NCBI GenBank assembly: GCA_029263415.1
Contig: JAJCXN010000041.1
Location: 205,338-269,337 of the forward strand
Reading direction: 5' to 3'
DNA length: 64,000 nucleotides
Origin: Acidobacteriota bacterium
GTDB taxonomy: Bacteria; Acidobacteriota; Thermoanaerobaculia; Multivoradales; Multivoraceae
The notes under the pieces are model-generated. The model did no database searches. It was given only the letters and a program-made list of their open reading frames with translations, and was not told the origin of the DNA. Shown piece by piece: positions 35,494 to 42,868 of the stretch. Made by a program: the position numbers and the translations under genes. How positions within the stretch are numbered: the stretch's first letter is position 1; the number at the start of each line of letters is the position of its first letter.

Positions 35494-38235
35494 CTAGGAG
35501 CGTGCTTGGCGCCAATCCTTGAGCAGCTGGTACACCCCGGTTGGGCGATACCCCATCTGGCGTCGTTCAGCGCCGATTGCGAAGCAATGACGCCATTGAT
35601 CGGCGAGAACCTTTAGCCCATCTAGGATCGAGTATTGGCGGTCGTAGATATTCGTCGACTCCGACGTGATGCCGTTGAGTTCCAAAACGTTGAGGTTCCG
35701 TCCCAATCGGAGCGACTCGTCTGAATCGGTGATGATGTCGAAGCGGCCAAAATCGAAGCCGGTATCGGCCAAGGCATCCTCGGCTGAGGCATAGTCGGCC
35801 GAAGCGTCGTGGGCCGAGACGGAGGACGCTTGTGAGTGAGGGTTCTTGAACCGAGCGGCGATGCTGGCGATGGCTTGCTGGAGTTCGTCAGTGATCAGGT
35901 GACTGCCTTCTTCGAAGATTGTTCCGCGAGAGTGTGCCCCCACCTCGGAGAGTTCGACGACTTCGCCGGCCTCGGGCACTCGCTCCTTGGCCTCAGGGCG
36001 TTCCTCGAGGTAGGTCGTCGCGAGTGCAACGGCGCGTTCGTCCGCGAGAATCAGATCGTAGAGGGTGCGCTTGCCGTCGCCTTTGACCGTCGGCTTGCGT
36101 TTGACGGTGACCGAGTAGATGCGGCCCTCCTTTTCGCTGGGGCGCTTGATCCAGAAGACACTGTACTCGTTGCCTGCGACGAAGGTTTGACCAATCAACG
36201 CCTTGGGCTGGACCAGGAGCAGGTTCTCGACTGCCTCCCAGGAACGTGCGATCAGAACCCCGTCTCCGCGTTCGCCAACGTCCGGTTTGACCACCAAGGG
36301 CCAGGCCTGACCTTGTGCTGCGAAGAAGCGCTTGAGGTCGTTCAGTCGTTCAGAGGATTGCTCGCCGTCTTTGTCCTCGCGGAGGTAGATCCAAGCTGGG
36401 ATCACATCCTGGGGCAGAGCGCCGAGGATCTGCGATTTGGACTCGCCGACAAACCCTCCAGCGGGGATTCCAGGATTGGCGGCGGTGAAGACGGTCAGCC
36501 CTCGGTGGCGCATCGCTAGGAACACCAAGTAGGGAACGAGCGGCAGATAGATGAACAACGAAGGCCAGAATTCCCAGCGAGTTCGGTGACGCCAGGCACC
36601 TAAGAGCTTGCGTCGGCCCCGCCAGGTGGCGAGCGGAACGATCAGTTTGCGCACCAGCCACATGATGCCGCCCAGGACCACGAGACCCGCAAGCAAGCGC
36701 CAGCGCCACTCGCCCAGTTGCGGGAGCAGGCGTTCGCCCAGTTGAGTGGTTAGCCAGACAACGGGGAATGTCCAGAACGCGCCCGCCAGCAAGAAATACA
36801 AGAGAAAGCGCAAGGCTGATGTACGAAGCAGGCCCGCCGCGATGTTAGTCGGCAGTCTGGCGCCGGGCAGGACGCGGGTGATCAGTACCACGATCGCGCC
36901 GCGCTTTCTCAGCCACTTGGAACTTTCGCGAATAGCCTGCGGAGAGAGCCACCAAGAGAAGGGCCGACGCCGCACGATGCGACGCCCGAGCGCGCGTCCG
37001 GCCCAGAACAAGAGCATGTCCCCGGCGACGATGCCTACGAACGCGGCGCCAGATGCAGGCAGATACGCGATCCGACCTTGGGCGACCAGTAGTCCTGTGC
37101 CGATCAGAGTGAGGTCTTCGCTGATGAGGGTCGCACCAGCGATCAAGAGCAGGACCACTAGCAGTGCGGGACCGCTCCAGTGGGGGAGACCATCGACATC
37201 GAACGGCACCGCCGCCTGAGCAACACGTTCAGGGTCCGCATTGGTGCGTCCTAGGGCAGTTCCTGAGTCAACCGTAAGGAGGAAACTGTCGATGGTTTCT
37301 GCCGCGCCGCTATCTGACCTGAAGACGAAGAAGTGGCTGTCTGGCCGCATCACGAGTTGGCTTTGCGGAACGATTCTGCTGTGCTCAATAGCGGCCTCTT
37401 TGGGCACGAGTGGATCGTGCTCTCCATGCAGGATCAGCATCGGCAGGTTGAAGCGGTCGAGGATGCCGCGTAAAGGCCGCTGGTCGGTGTCGTAGAAGTT
37501 GCGCTCGTAGGAGTAGTCGAGGATGCCGTCCAGAGCGCCGAAGTGCGGCGTCATTAGCCTTAGGCCTTCGAGGGCAAGCAGTTGAAGTCCATGCAAGAGA
37601 TGATTGAGGTGGTAATCGCCTAAGAGTTCCAGCTCTTGCACGCCGATGGCCGCTACCATCGTCAGTGACGCTAGGCGCTCTGGCGCCATCTCCCACAACT
37701 CGAGCGCAACGCCGCCGCCCATGCTGAAGCCCAATAGATGTGCTTGCTCGATGTGCTGGGAGTCCATCCAGGCGAGCACACTGTGGGCGTGAGCCTTGAC
37801 GGAATAGCTCGGCACCCGTGCACTGGAGAAGCCGAAGCCGGGCAGATCAGGCGCTAGGACGGGTCGGCTTCGAGAGAGCGCCGGTGCGAGAGCTCTGAAG
37901 TTGCTGGCTGCTCCGGGCGAGCCGTGGAGCAGAATGATTGGCGTTTGAGCATTGCCCTTAGCGGCGATGGGCGCAGCGTCCTGGCTGGTGTGAGGGGTTA
38001 GTTGCGCGCCGTCCTGCCAAGCGATCCAACTGAGGCGCTGCTGCTTGTCCAGGCTCTCGCCGCTGTCCCGATAACGGGATAGCTCGATCGACCAGCGATC
38101 CGGCGGTACGGGCGCCACTGGGCTGGACCAGCGAGCCAAGTTGGACGCCAACACCACAACCAGATAGGCAGCAAGGATCCAACCGCGGCGGTGGCGGGTG
38201 ATGGGCTTGCGGCGACGGTCCTCTCTCGAGGTCAC
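35494..38235 (-). CDS. three-domain fusion: alpha/beta hydrolase, DedA/VTT membrane domain, ATP-grasp ligase
   Basis: 913 residues. A signal anchor (WILAAYLVVVLASNLA) leads to an alpha/beta hydrolase (~90-325) with LHGSPGAASNFRAL, nucleophile GFSMGG (~174), LILHGEHDPLVP and a histidine in RPDSHFFVF. Next is a DedA/VTT-type membrane domain (~345-555; GIVAGDMLLFWAGRALGR, ITRVLPGARLPTNIAAG), then an ATP-grasp domain (~605-890; PLVVKPDVGERGDGVLI, GNEYSVFWI, YSVTVKRKP, LEVLNGITSE-like text as NVLELNGITSESTN with metal ligands). Within the last part a degenerate Ala/Asp-rich insert breaks the domain. The start overlaps the acyltransferase stop by four bases. It combines a hydrolase, a lipid-scramblase-type fold and a ligase, suggesting lipid headgroup remodelling. 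Confidence 0.85.
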   Translation of the reverse strand: MTSREDRRRKPITRHRRGWILAAYLVVVLASNLARWSSPVAPVPPDRWSIELSRYRDSGESLDKQQRLSWIAWQDGAQLTPHTSQDAAPIAAKGNAQTPIILLHGSPGAASNFRALAPALSRSRPVLAPDLPGFGFSSARVPSYSVKAHAHSVLAWMDSQHIEQAHLLGFSMGGGVALELWEMAPERLASLTMVAAIGVQELELLGDYHLNHLLHGLQLLALEGLRLMTPHFGALDGILDYSYERNFYDTDQRPLRGILDRFNLPMLILHGEHDPLVPKEAAIEHSRIVPQSQLVMRPDSHFFVFRSDSGAAETIDSFLLTVDSGTALGRTNADPERVAQAAVPFDVDGLPHWSGPALLVVLLLIAGATLISEDLTLIGTGLLVAQGRIAYLPASGAAFVGIVAGDMLLFWAGRALGRRIVRRRPFSWWLSPQAIRESSKWLRKRGAIVVLITRVLPGARLPTNIAAGLLRTSALRFLLYFLLAGAFWTFPVVWLTTQLGERLLPQLGEWRWRLLAGLVVLGGIMWLVRKLIVPLATWRGRRKLLGAWRHRTRWEFWPSLFIYLPLVPYLVFLAMRHRGLTVFTAANPGIPAGGFVGESKSQILGALPQDVIPAWIYLREDKDGEQSSERLNDLKRFFAAQGQAWPLVVKPDVGERGDGVLIARSWEAVENLLLVQPKALIGQTFVAGNEYSVFWIKRPSEKEGRIYSVTVKRKPTVKGDGKRTLYDLILADERAVALATTYLEERPEAKERVPEAGEVVELSEVGAHSRGTIFEEGSHLITDELQQAIASIAARFKNPHSQASSVSAHDASADYASAEDALADTGFDFGRFDIITDSDESLRLGRNLNVLELNGITSESTNIYDRQYSILDGLKVLADQWRHCFAIGAERRQMGYRPTGVYQLLKDWRQARS

Positions 38236-39110
38236 GCGCTGAGTTGCTCGGTGGACACGGTTGGTGGCGGGGGCGACTCAGTCGTGGCTGGAGGAGCCTG
38301 CATCTTGGGCACAGGATTGTCCGGACTTTCCGGTTCGAAGTCCACCAAGGGCTCGAAGATCAGGCTGATCGCTTCGCGCAACTCGATCGCGAGTTCCTTA
38401 CGATCTGAGTTGGTGATCGGCTCCTTGCCGAACGTCAACGTGGCCTCCCAACTATCGAGAGCCAGCAAGACCGGGCAGTGGGCCCCGAAGGTGACATCCG
38501 CCCACCATGCGATCGACAGGAACGACGGCGGATCCGGTGGCGTGGTGGTGTAGGTGAGGGCTGCGTAGTGGACCGGAATCTCCGCATCCGCGACCGGAGC
38601 GAGGAGGGGAGGCTTGAAACGTAGGAGGTCATGACCCGGACCGCTGGTGCCCTCCGGGAATAGAACGATGTTGTCGCCGCGGGCAAGCCCGGCTTTGATT
38701 TCATTGCCCACTCTCACGGTGTCCCTCTTTTTGGAGCGATCGACGAAGATGGTCTCGATCAACCGACAAGCCCAGCCCAGTCCTGGCCAACTGCGAATCT
38801 CCATCTTGGCGACGAATCGGGGCGGCAAGACGTGAGCGATTAGCGGGATGTCGACGTAGCTGAGGTGGTTAGCAACCAAGAACGCTCCGCCCTTTGGGGG
38901 TTCGCCAATCACCGTGACTTTGGCGTTGAGGACCCAAAGAACTGATCGACCCCAAATGCGGGTCGTCCACTGCTGAACCGCGCGTCGCGCCGACTGATTC
39001 CAGAACAGGACAAGCCACATCATCACCAAGATCACCAGCGAGATCAAGACGGTGAGGATCACTCCGACTACACGAAGTTTCGGGCGGACGGCGTTGCGCA
39101 GAGATCGCAT
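38232..39110 (-). CDS. 1-acylglycerol-phosphate-type acyltransferase (PlsC/OlsA-like)
   Basis: 292 residues. One N-terminal membrane helix (GVILTVLISLVILVMMWLVLFW), then the acyltransferase motifs: NHLSYVDIPLI (H-x4-D, ~80), RLIETIFVDRS, and FPEGTSGPG (~150), with PVHYAALTY. It transfers an acyl chain to a hydroxyl. It follows the OlsB-like gene at 116 bases and overlaps the next gene by four, so it may acylate the hydroxyl of an N-acyl amino acid (the OlsA step of aminolipid synthesis) rather than lysophosphatidate. The family alone cannot decide this. An acidic/proline tail ends the protein. Confidence 0.85.
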   Translation of the reverse strand: MRSLRNAVRPKLRVVGVILTVLISLVILVMMWLVLFWNQSARRAVQQWTTRIWGRSVLWVLNAKVTVIGEPPKGGAFLVANHLSYVDIPLIAHVLPPRFVAKMEIRSWPGLGWACRLIETIFVDRSKKRDTVRVGNEIKAGLARGDNIVLFPEGTSGPGHDLLRFKPPLLAPVADAEIPVHYAALTYTTTPPDPPSFLSIAWWADVTFGAHCPVLLALDSWEATLTFGKEPITNSDRKELAIELREAISLIFEPLVDFEPESPDNPVPKMQAPPATTESPPPPTVSTEQLSA

Positions 39111-39226
39111 AGGCGAAGTCGATGTCAGAGAGACTGTAGTTGGGAAGAATTAGGTACAGCGTAGCCTTGAACGGGCCGAGCCGGTATACCTCGTTCGAGG
39201 GCTCCTTGGCCCTCCGCGCCCGAAGC

Positions 39227-40075
39227 CTACTCTGGGAAGAAGATTTTGCGCGAGCGATCACTCAATGTATGGGTGTCGAGCAAGATCAGAAAATCGATGG
39301 TCTTGAACTCTCGGTCGATCGCTGGCGGGCTACAAACCTTAGCGCCATAGCGAAGGTAGGTGCGAAACAGGGCGGGCACGTCGACTTTCTGGTCGGCAGG
39401 CCACGGTGTTTCGGAAGCGCATTCAAGAGCGGGTAGTGGCGGCACCGAAAACTCATCTTGCACCTGGCCGGCTTGGCTGAGCTGGCTGTGCAGGGCAAGA
39501 CCCTCATCCGGGTCTTGCGAATTGATCGATGAGCAGCCGAAGAAGTAGCGCTTTTTGGTTGACATGACATAGCCTGCCAGGCATCGCCAGAGCAAGAACA
39601 AGACTTGGCGGTTGCGGTGGTCGGCGTGAATACAAGCACGCCCCACCTCCATCGAGTGTTCGCGGATGGGCCGGGGAATCGCGGTCAGATCGAACTCGCC
39701 TGCGGAGTAGAAACCGGCGCCTTCGAGGGCCATCTCAGCGGTCTGCATGCGATAGGTGCCGACTACTTGCCCTTCATGGCGATCGACAACCAGCATGTGA
39801 TGGCAGTGAGGATCGAACCCATCGAGATCGCGTCCGGTTTCGAACGACTTATCCAACCCTTCTTTCATCTCCAGGTTGAAGACTTCGAAGCGAAGTTTCA
39901 GGACGGTATCGACTTCAGCGGCGGTGGTAGCGAACCGCGCGGTGTAGCGTCCCGCGGTGAACTCTTCGGTCGGCAGCAGCGTGCTGTGCACCGGATAGTC
40001 GGTGAAGACGCTCCGCTGGTGTGGAGCTGCGCCGCTCGAAGACTGATCGCCGTCTGGTTTGACTATCGCGCTCAT
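39227..40075 (-). CDS. olsB: GNAT-type N-acyltransferase, OlsB-like (ornithine/amino acid N-acyltransferase)
   Basis: 282 residues. RYTARFATTAAEVDTVLKLRFEVFNLEMKEG is the typical opening of OlsB and related PEP-CTERM-associated or autoinducer-synthase-like acyltransferases; FDPHCHHMLVVD, VVGTYRMQT, SMEVGRACIHADHRNRQVLFLLWRCLAGYVM and FFGCSSINSQDP follow in order. OlsB attaches a 3-hydroxyacyl chain from ACP to ornithine. The PlsC/OlsA-type gene just downstream gives the usual OlsB-OlsA order. The amino acid acylated could be ornithine, lysine or another. It heads a four-gene unit. Confidence 0.75.
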   Translation of the reverse strand: MSAIVKPDGDQSSSGAAPHQRSVFTDYPVHSTLLPTEEFTAGRYTARFATTAAEVDTVLKLRFEVFNLEMKEGLDKSFETGRDLDGFDPHCHHMLVVDRHEGQVVGTYRMQTAEMALEGAGFYSAGEFDLTAIPRPIREHSMEVGRACIHADHRNRQVLFLLWRCLAGYVMSTKKRYFFGCSSINSQDPDEGLALHSQLSQAGQVQDEFSVPPLPALECASETPWPADQKVDVPALFRTYLRYGAKVCSPPAIDREFKTIDFLILLDTHTLSDRSRKIFFPE

Positions 40076-40245
40076 CAGTGGGGCTCCGGTGGTGGGGTCT
40101 GCTTTTGCAGAGGGGCCATCTCAAGCCTGGCCAAGCAGTATGAACAAACAGTGGGATTCGATCCGAATAAGAAGTACGTAAACGAGCCTACGTGGGATTC
40201 TCCTCCAAGACTAGGCTTTCAATCTGGGCAGCTTGAGAGCGCCTA

Positions 40246-41061
40246 CTATTCGGTTGGCTTGATCTCCTTTGGATCGATCAGAAGTCTAGGGACTGTCGAT
40301 GCCCCACCATCTTCGAAGTATCCCTTGATTTGTACAGGATAACCAACGAATGACGCAAGGTCTTCAGTGATCGGTTGCCCCTCCGGATTGAGCAGGAGTG
40401 CAATCCACTGGTCTGCGGGGCCGGAGGCTCCACTAGCTAAGGGATCTGGCCTCACCAAGAAGGCCGGCGGGATGCCACCCTCAAGGCAAAGGGCCGCGCA
40501 GGAACGATGACTCTTGCCGCGGCCTGGCTTCATCACACCCAAAAAGCACTTGGAGTCAACGATCTCTCCCACCAGCGTCACCAGGCGTGGTTGAGCATCG
40601 GTCGATTGCGGTCGTAGGGCTGGCGCTAGATTGCTGCTGCGGGTTGGAGTTTCTGCCAGTTCCAGCATTGCGTTCGGGCCCTTCGCGATCAAAGTTCCTC
40701 TGACCTCAACCGAGGCACCGTCCAGTTCAGCGACGGCAGCCGCTGCACCGAACTTACCGAGTTGCACCAAGAGTAGCTCGGAATACGGGGCGCCAGGCTC
40801 GATCGCGTCAGGCCGATCGAGCGGAGCGTCCAGCAGTAGACGTGGTTGACCGTCGAGGCTGATGCGGCCGGTGAGAGTACGTGCACTTCCGAACTCGAAC
40901 ACTCCTTTGTCGAACGGCTGCATGAGAAGCGCGAGAGCGGTACCGATGGTCAGTGCTGCACAGCAGACTGTTGCTGCAATCCGTCGCGTGAAGCGAGATT
41001 GGGTAACTGGGTTGTCGGTGCGGTAGCCAACGTAGAACGGGTGGTCTCTGGGCGCGGTCAA
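40246..41061 (-). CDS. membrane-anchored protein with a conserved Cys-rich motif, in the Rieske membrane operon
   Basis: 271 residues: a cytoplasmic N-terminus, one membrane helix (~26-48, IAATVCCAALTIGTALALLM) and an outer region. Two OB-like beta repeats appear, each about 90 residues (ARTLTGRISLDG.. and LVTLVGEIVDSKCF..). The second holds a strongly patterned segment, VDSKCFLGVMKPG, then KSHRSCAALCLEGGIPPAFLV, with three cysteines, a histidine and a methionine, suggestive of metal or heme binding. I recognise this segment as conserved in type but can name no family. Its start overlaps the Rieske/ferric-reductase gene by four bases, so the two are co-produced. Confidence 0.75.
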   Translation of the reverse strand: MTAPRDHPFYVGYRTDNPVTQSRFTRRIAATVCCAALTIGTALALLMQPFDKGVFEFGSARTLTGRISLDGQPRLLLDAPLDRPDAIEPGAPYSELLLVQLGKFGAAAAVAELDGASVEVRGTLIAKGPNAMLELAETPTRSSNLAPALRPQSTDAQPRLVTLVGEIVDSKCFLGVMKPGRGKSHRSCAALCLEGGIPPAFLVRPDPLASGASGPADQWIALLLNPEGQPITEDLASFVGYPVQIKGYFEDGGASTVPRLLIDPKEIKPTE

Positions 41062-42125
41062 GATTGCGACCCTCCCACCCGTGCGGGCTCCACCTCTGTG
41101 CCAGGTGGCAATGGCCGTGGATCAACTAGTACGCGGTCATCCTTCAAGCGGACCCTAAAGGTTGGAATCTTTTCGGTGAATGGCGGCGGAGAACTGCCGT
41201 CGCGAGGACGATACTGGTAGCCGTGCCATGGGCAGGTGATGCAACCGTCGATAACTTTGCCTTCACCCAGTGGACCGTTCTGGTGCTGGCAAACGTTCGA
41301 TACCGCCGCCACCAACTCCTGGTCGTCTTCAACATAGCGGAAGATAGCGACTCGTTCGCCAGCGAGTTCGATGATGCGGGCGCGATTGATCACGATGTCC
41401 TGAACGCTGCACGCGTCGAGAAACTGGGACTCGCCAGTACGATTCGAGACGGTGAGTAAGGTCTGGGCAACTGGGTCGCGGAGGCCGGCGGCGAGGTGCA
41501 AACCACAAATCCACAGCACGCCGAGGATCAGCATCAAAGTGAGCGCCAAACTGCGGTCATCTTGCAGCACGCCAAGAGCCACGTGCGCGACCAGCAGCGC
41601 GTATGCGACGTAGACCAGCATGTGCAGCGCTTTCCAGGTAGGCGCGGTCAAATTGACCAGCCAAAAGTCGTGGCTGGTCGCAGCCATCAAGAACAGGATC
41701 CCGAGAGCGGCTAGACCAAGGACCTGGAAGGGAAACTGGTTGATCGAGTCGTAGCTACCGTTCGACGTCAAGACGCTCACCAGCGGATTGCGAGCCCCAA
41801 AAGCGTGGAACTGGAAGATAGAGAACAAGCCATGACCCAGGGCGACGAGGAACATGGTCACGCCCAGATGCCGCCGGTTGTACAGCAACGGCAGGAAGCG
41901 CGAATCAAGGCGAGCCAAAGGTCCGATCGAAAGAATCACGTGAAGTAGCAACAGGGCACAGGTGCCGAGTGCCCGGATCAACAGTGCCTCGATGGTCGCA
42001 TCGGAGTGCGACAGCGCGCCAAGTCCGACGAACAATCCTAGGTACACCACCACGGCAGATGCGAGCACGCGGTCGTATGTCTTTTTGTCGGCGGTCCACA
42101 GAACGGGCTTGTACTCGGCACTCAT
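41058..42125 (-). CDS. ferric-reductase-like transmembrane protein fused to a Rieske [2Fe-2S] domain
   Basis: 355 residues. The N-terminal ~235 residues hold six hydrophobic helices of the ferric-reductase/MsrQ-like type with histidines suited to heme b (LLLHVILSIGPLARLD, RRHLGVTMFLVALGHGLFS, WKALHMLVYVAYALLVAHVALG). The C-terminal ~110 residues are a Rieske ferredoxin domain with C-x-H in NVCQHQNGPLGEG (~278) and C-x-x-H in TCPWHGYQYRP (~298). This couples a membrane b-type heme core to a soluble iron-sulfur centre in one chain. It overlaps genes on both sides by four bases. Likely role: pass electrons between a soluble Rieske or flavoprotein and the quinone pool or periplasm; direction unknown. 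Confidence 0.88.
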   Translation of the reverse strand: MSAEYKPVLWTADKKTYDRVLASAVVVYLGLFVGLGALSHSDATIEALLIRALGTCALLLLHVILSIGPLARLDSRFLPLLYNRRHLGVTMFLVALGHGLFSIFQFHAFGARNPLVSVLTSNGSYDSINQFPFQVLGLAALGILFLMAATSHDFWLVNLTAPTWKALHMLVYVAYALLVAHVALGVLQDDRSLALTLMLILGVLWICGLHLAAGLRDPVAQTLLTVSNRTGESQFLDACSVQDIVINRARIIELAGERVAIFRYVEDDQELVAAVSNVCQHQNGPLGEGKVIDGCITCPWHGYQYRPRDGSSPPPFTEKIPTFRVRLKDDRVLVDPRPLPPGTEVEPARVGGSQS

Positions 42126-42343
42126 TGCGCGTCGTTCTGTGGAACAGATCCAGATCTACCGGATCCTGAAGCAGATCCGGAAGGGGATGCAAAAGCAGGG
42201 TCGGTCGCGATGACTGTTGCAAAGCTCTCAGAATCGGCCCCAGTCGGTCCCCGGTCTGCTAGCGCCAGCCACAGCACCACCAACATCACTAAGGTGAGGA
42301 GCGGCCAAGTCACTCGGTGTCTGGTTCGCAGCTCCTGGATCAT
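42122..42343 (-). CDS. small single-pass membrane protein
   Basis: 73 residues from ATG 42343, with AAAGGAG about nine bases upstream. One membrane helix (WPLLTLVMLVVLWLALAD) is followed by a short outer region rich in Gly/Ser (SPSGSASGSGRSGS). It overlaps the Rieske/ferric-reductase start (ATGA) and the previous small gene (ATGA). No family is recognised; such small proteins often serve as subunits or assembly factors of membrane redox complexes. Confidence 0.7.
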   Translation of the reverse strand: MIQELRTRHRVTWPLLTLVMLVVLWLALADRGPTGADSESFATVIATDPAFASPSGSASGSGRSGSVPQNDAQ

Positions 42344-42618
42344 GACCAGGTCTCCTTTGACCTGGATTCGCCGACTGCTCTGCGATGGGCGTTGCGTTCG
42401 GTCGGTGGTTGGAGCCGACCGACCCAGCGGCGAAGGAGCAGTGGCCACAGCGCCGCACTACCTGGGATGAGCAGCAGCCTCAGGGCGATTGACGGCTTCT
42501 GCGCTCCGGGATCGACGGCCTTTAGCCCTGAGACCACGAACGCCAAGGCAAAGAATCCGCCTACGACGGCGTAGAGCGCAGCCGCGAGAAGGATCCATTG
42601 GGCAAGCTCGATCGACAT
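42340..42618 (-). CDS. small membrane protein, first gene of the Rieske membrane operon
   Basis: 92 residues from ATG 42618 (MSIELAQWILLAAALYAVVGG). Two hydrophobic segments (residues ~7-30 and ~45-62, IALRLLLIPGSAALWPLLL) are followed by a basic tail (RRWVGRLQPPTERNAHRR). The motif GxxxALWPxLLxRW occurs in small membrane proteins encoded beside respiratory or b-type heme proteins, but I cannot name a family. It overlaps the next gene by four bases. The longer reading to 42882 runs across the divergent promoter region and is rejected. Confidence 0.7.
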   Translation of the reverse strand: MSIELAQWILLAAALYAVVGGFFALAFVVSGLKAVDPGAQKPSIALRLLLIPGSAALWPLLLRRWVGRLQPPTERNAHRRAVGESRSKETWS

Positions 42619-42868
42619 TGAAGGGGGTTTCCCTGGAGGTGCTTTAGAGGTGGTTCGGGTTCTCTGGATGATACTGATCCGCGGCTCCTTTCGGCAGCCA
42701 ACCCGCTGTTGGAAGCGCGGACGATAAATCCAAAACGGACGCAAGAACGGTAATGCTACGCAGCGAAGACACTCAACGGATTGAAACGCCTCTGAATCGG
42801 TCCAGCGCTCCCAGTAACATTCGGGGTGCTGGTTGAATAGGGGGTCCGCATCCCAACAGGAGAACCTC

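Noticed and set aside
39605-40342. Plus-strand ORF (245 residues) opposite olsB
   Set aside because: Antisense to a gene with clear family motifs; no domain.
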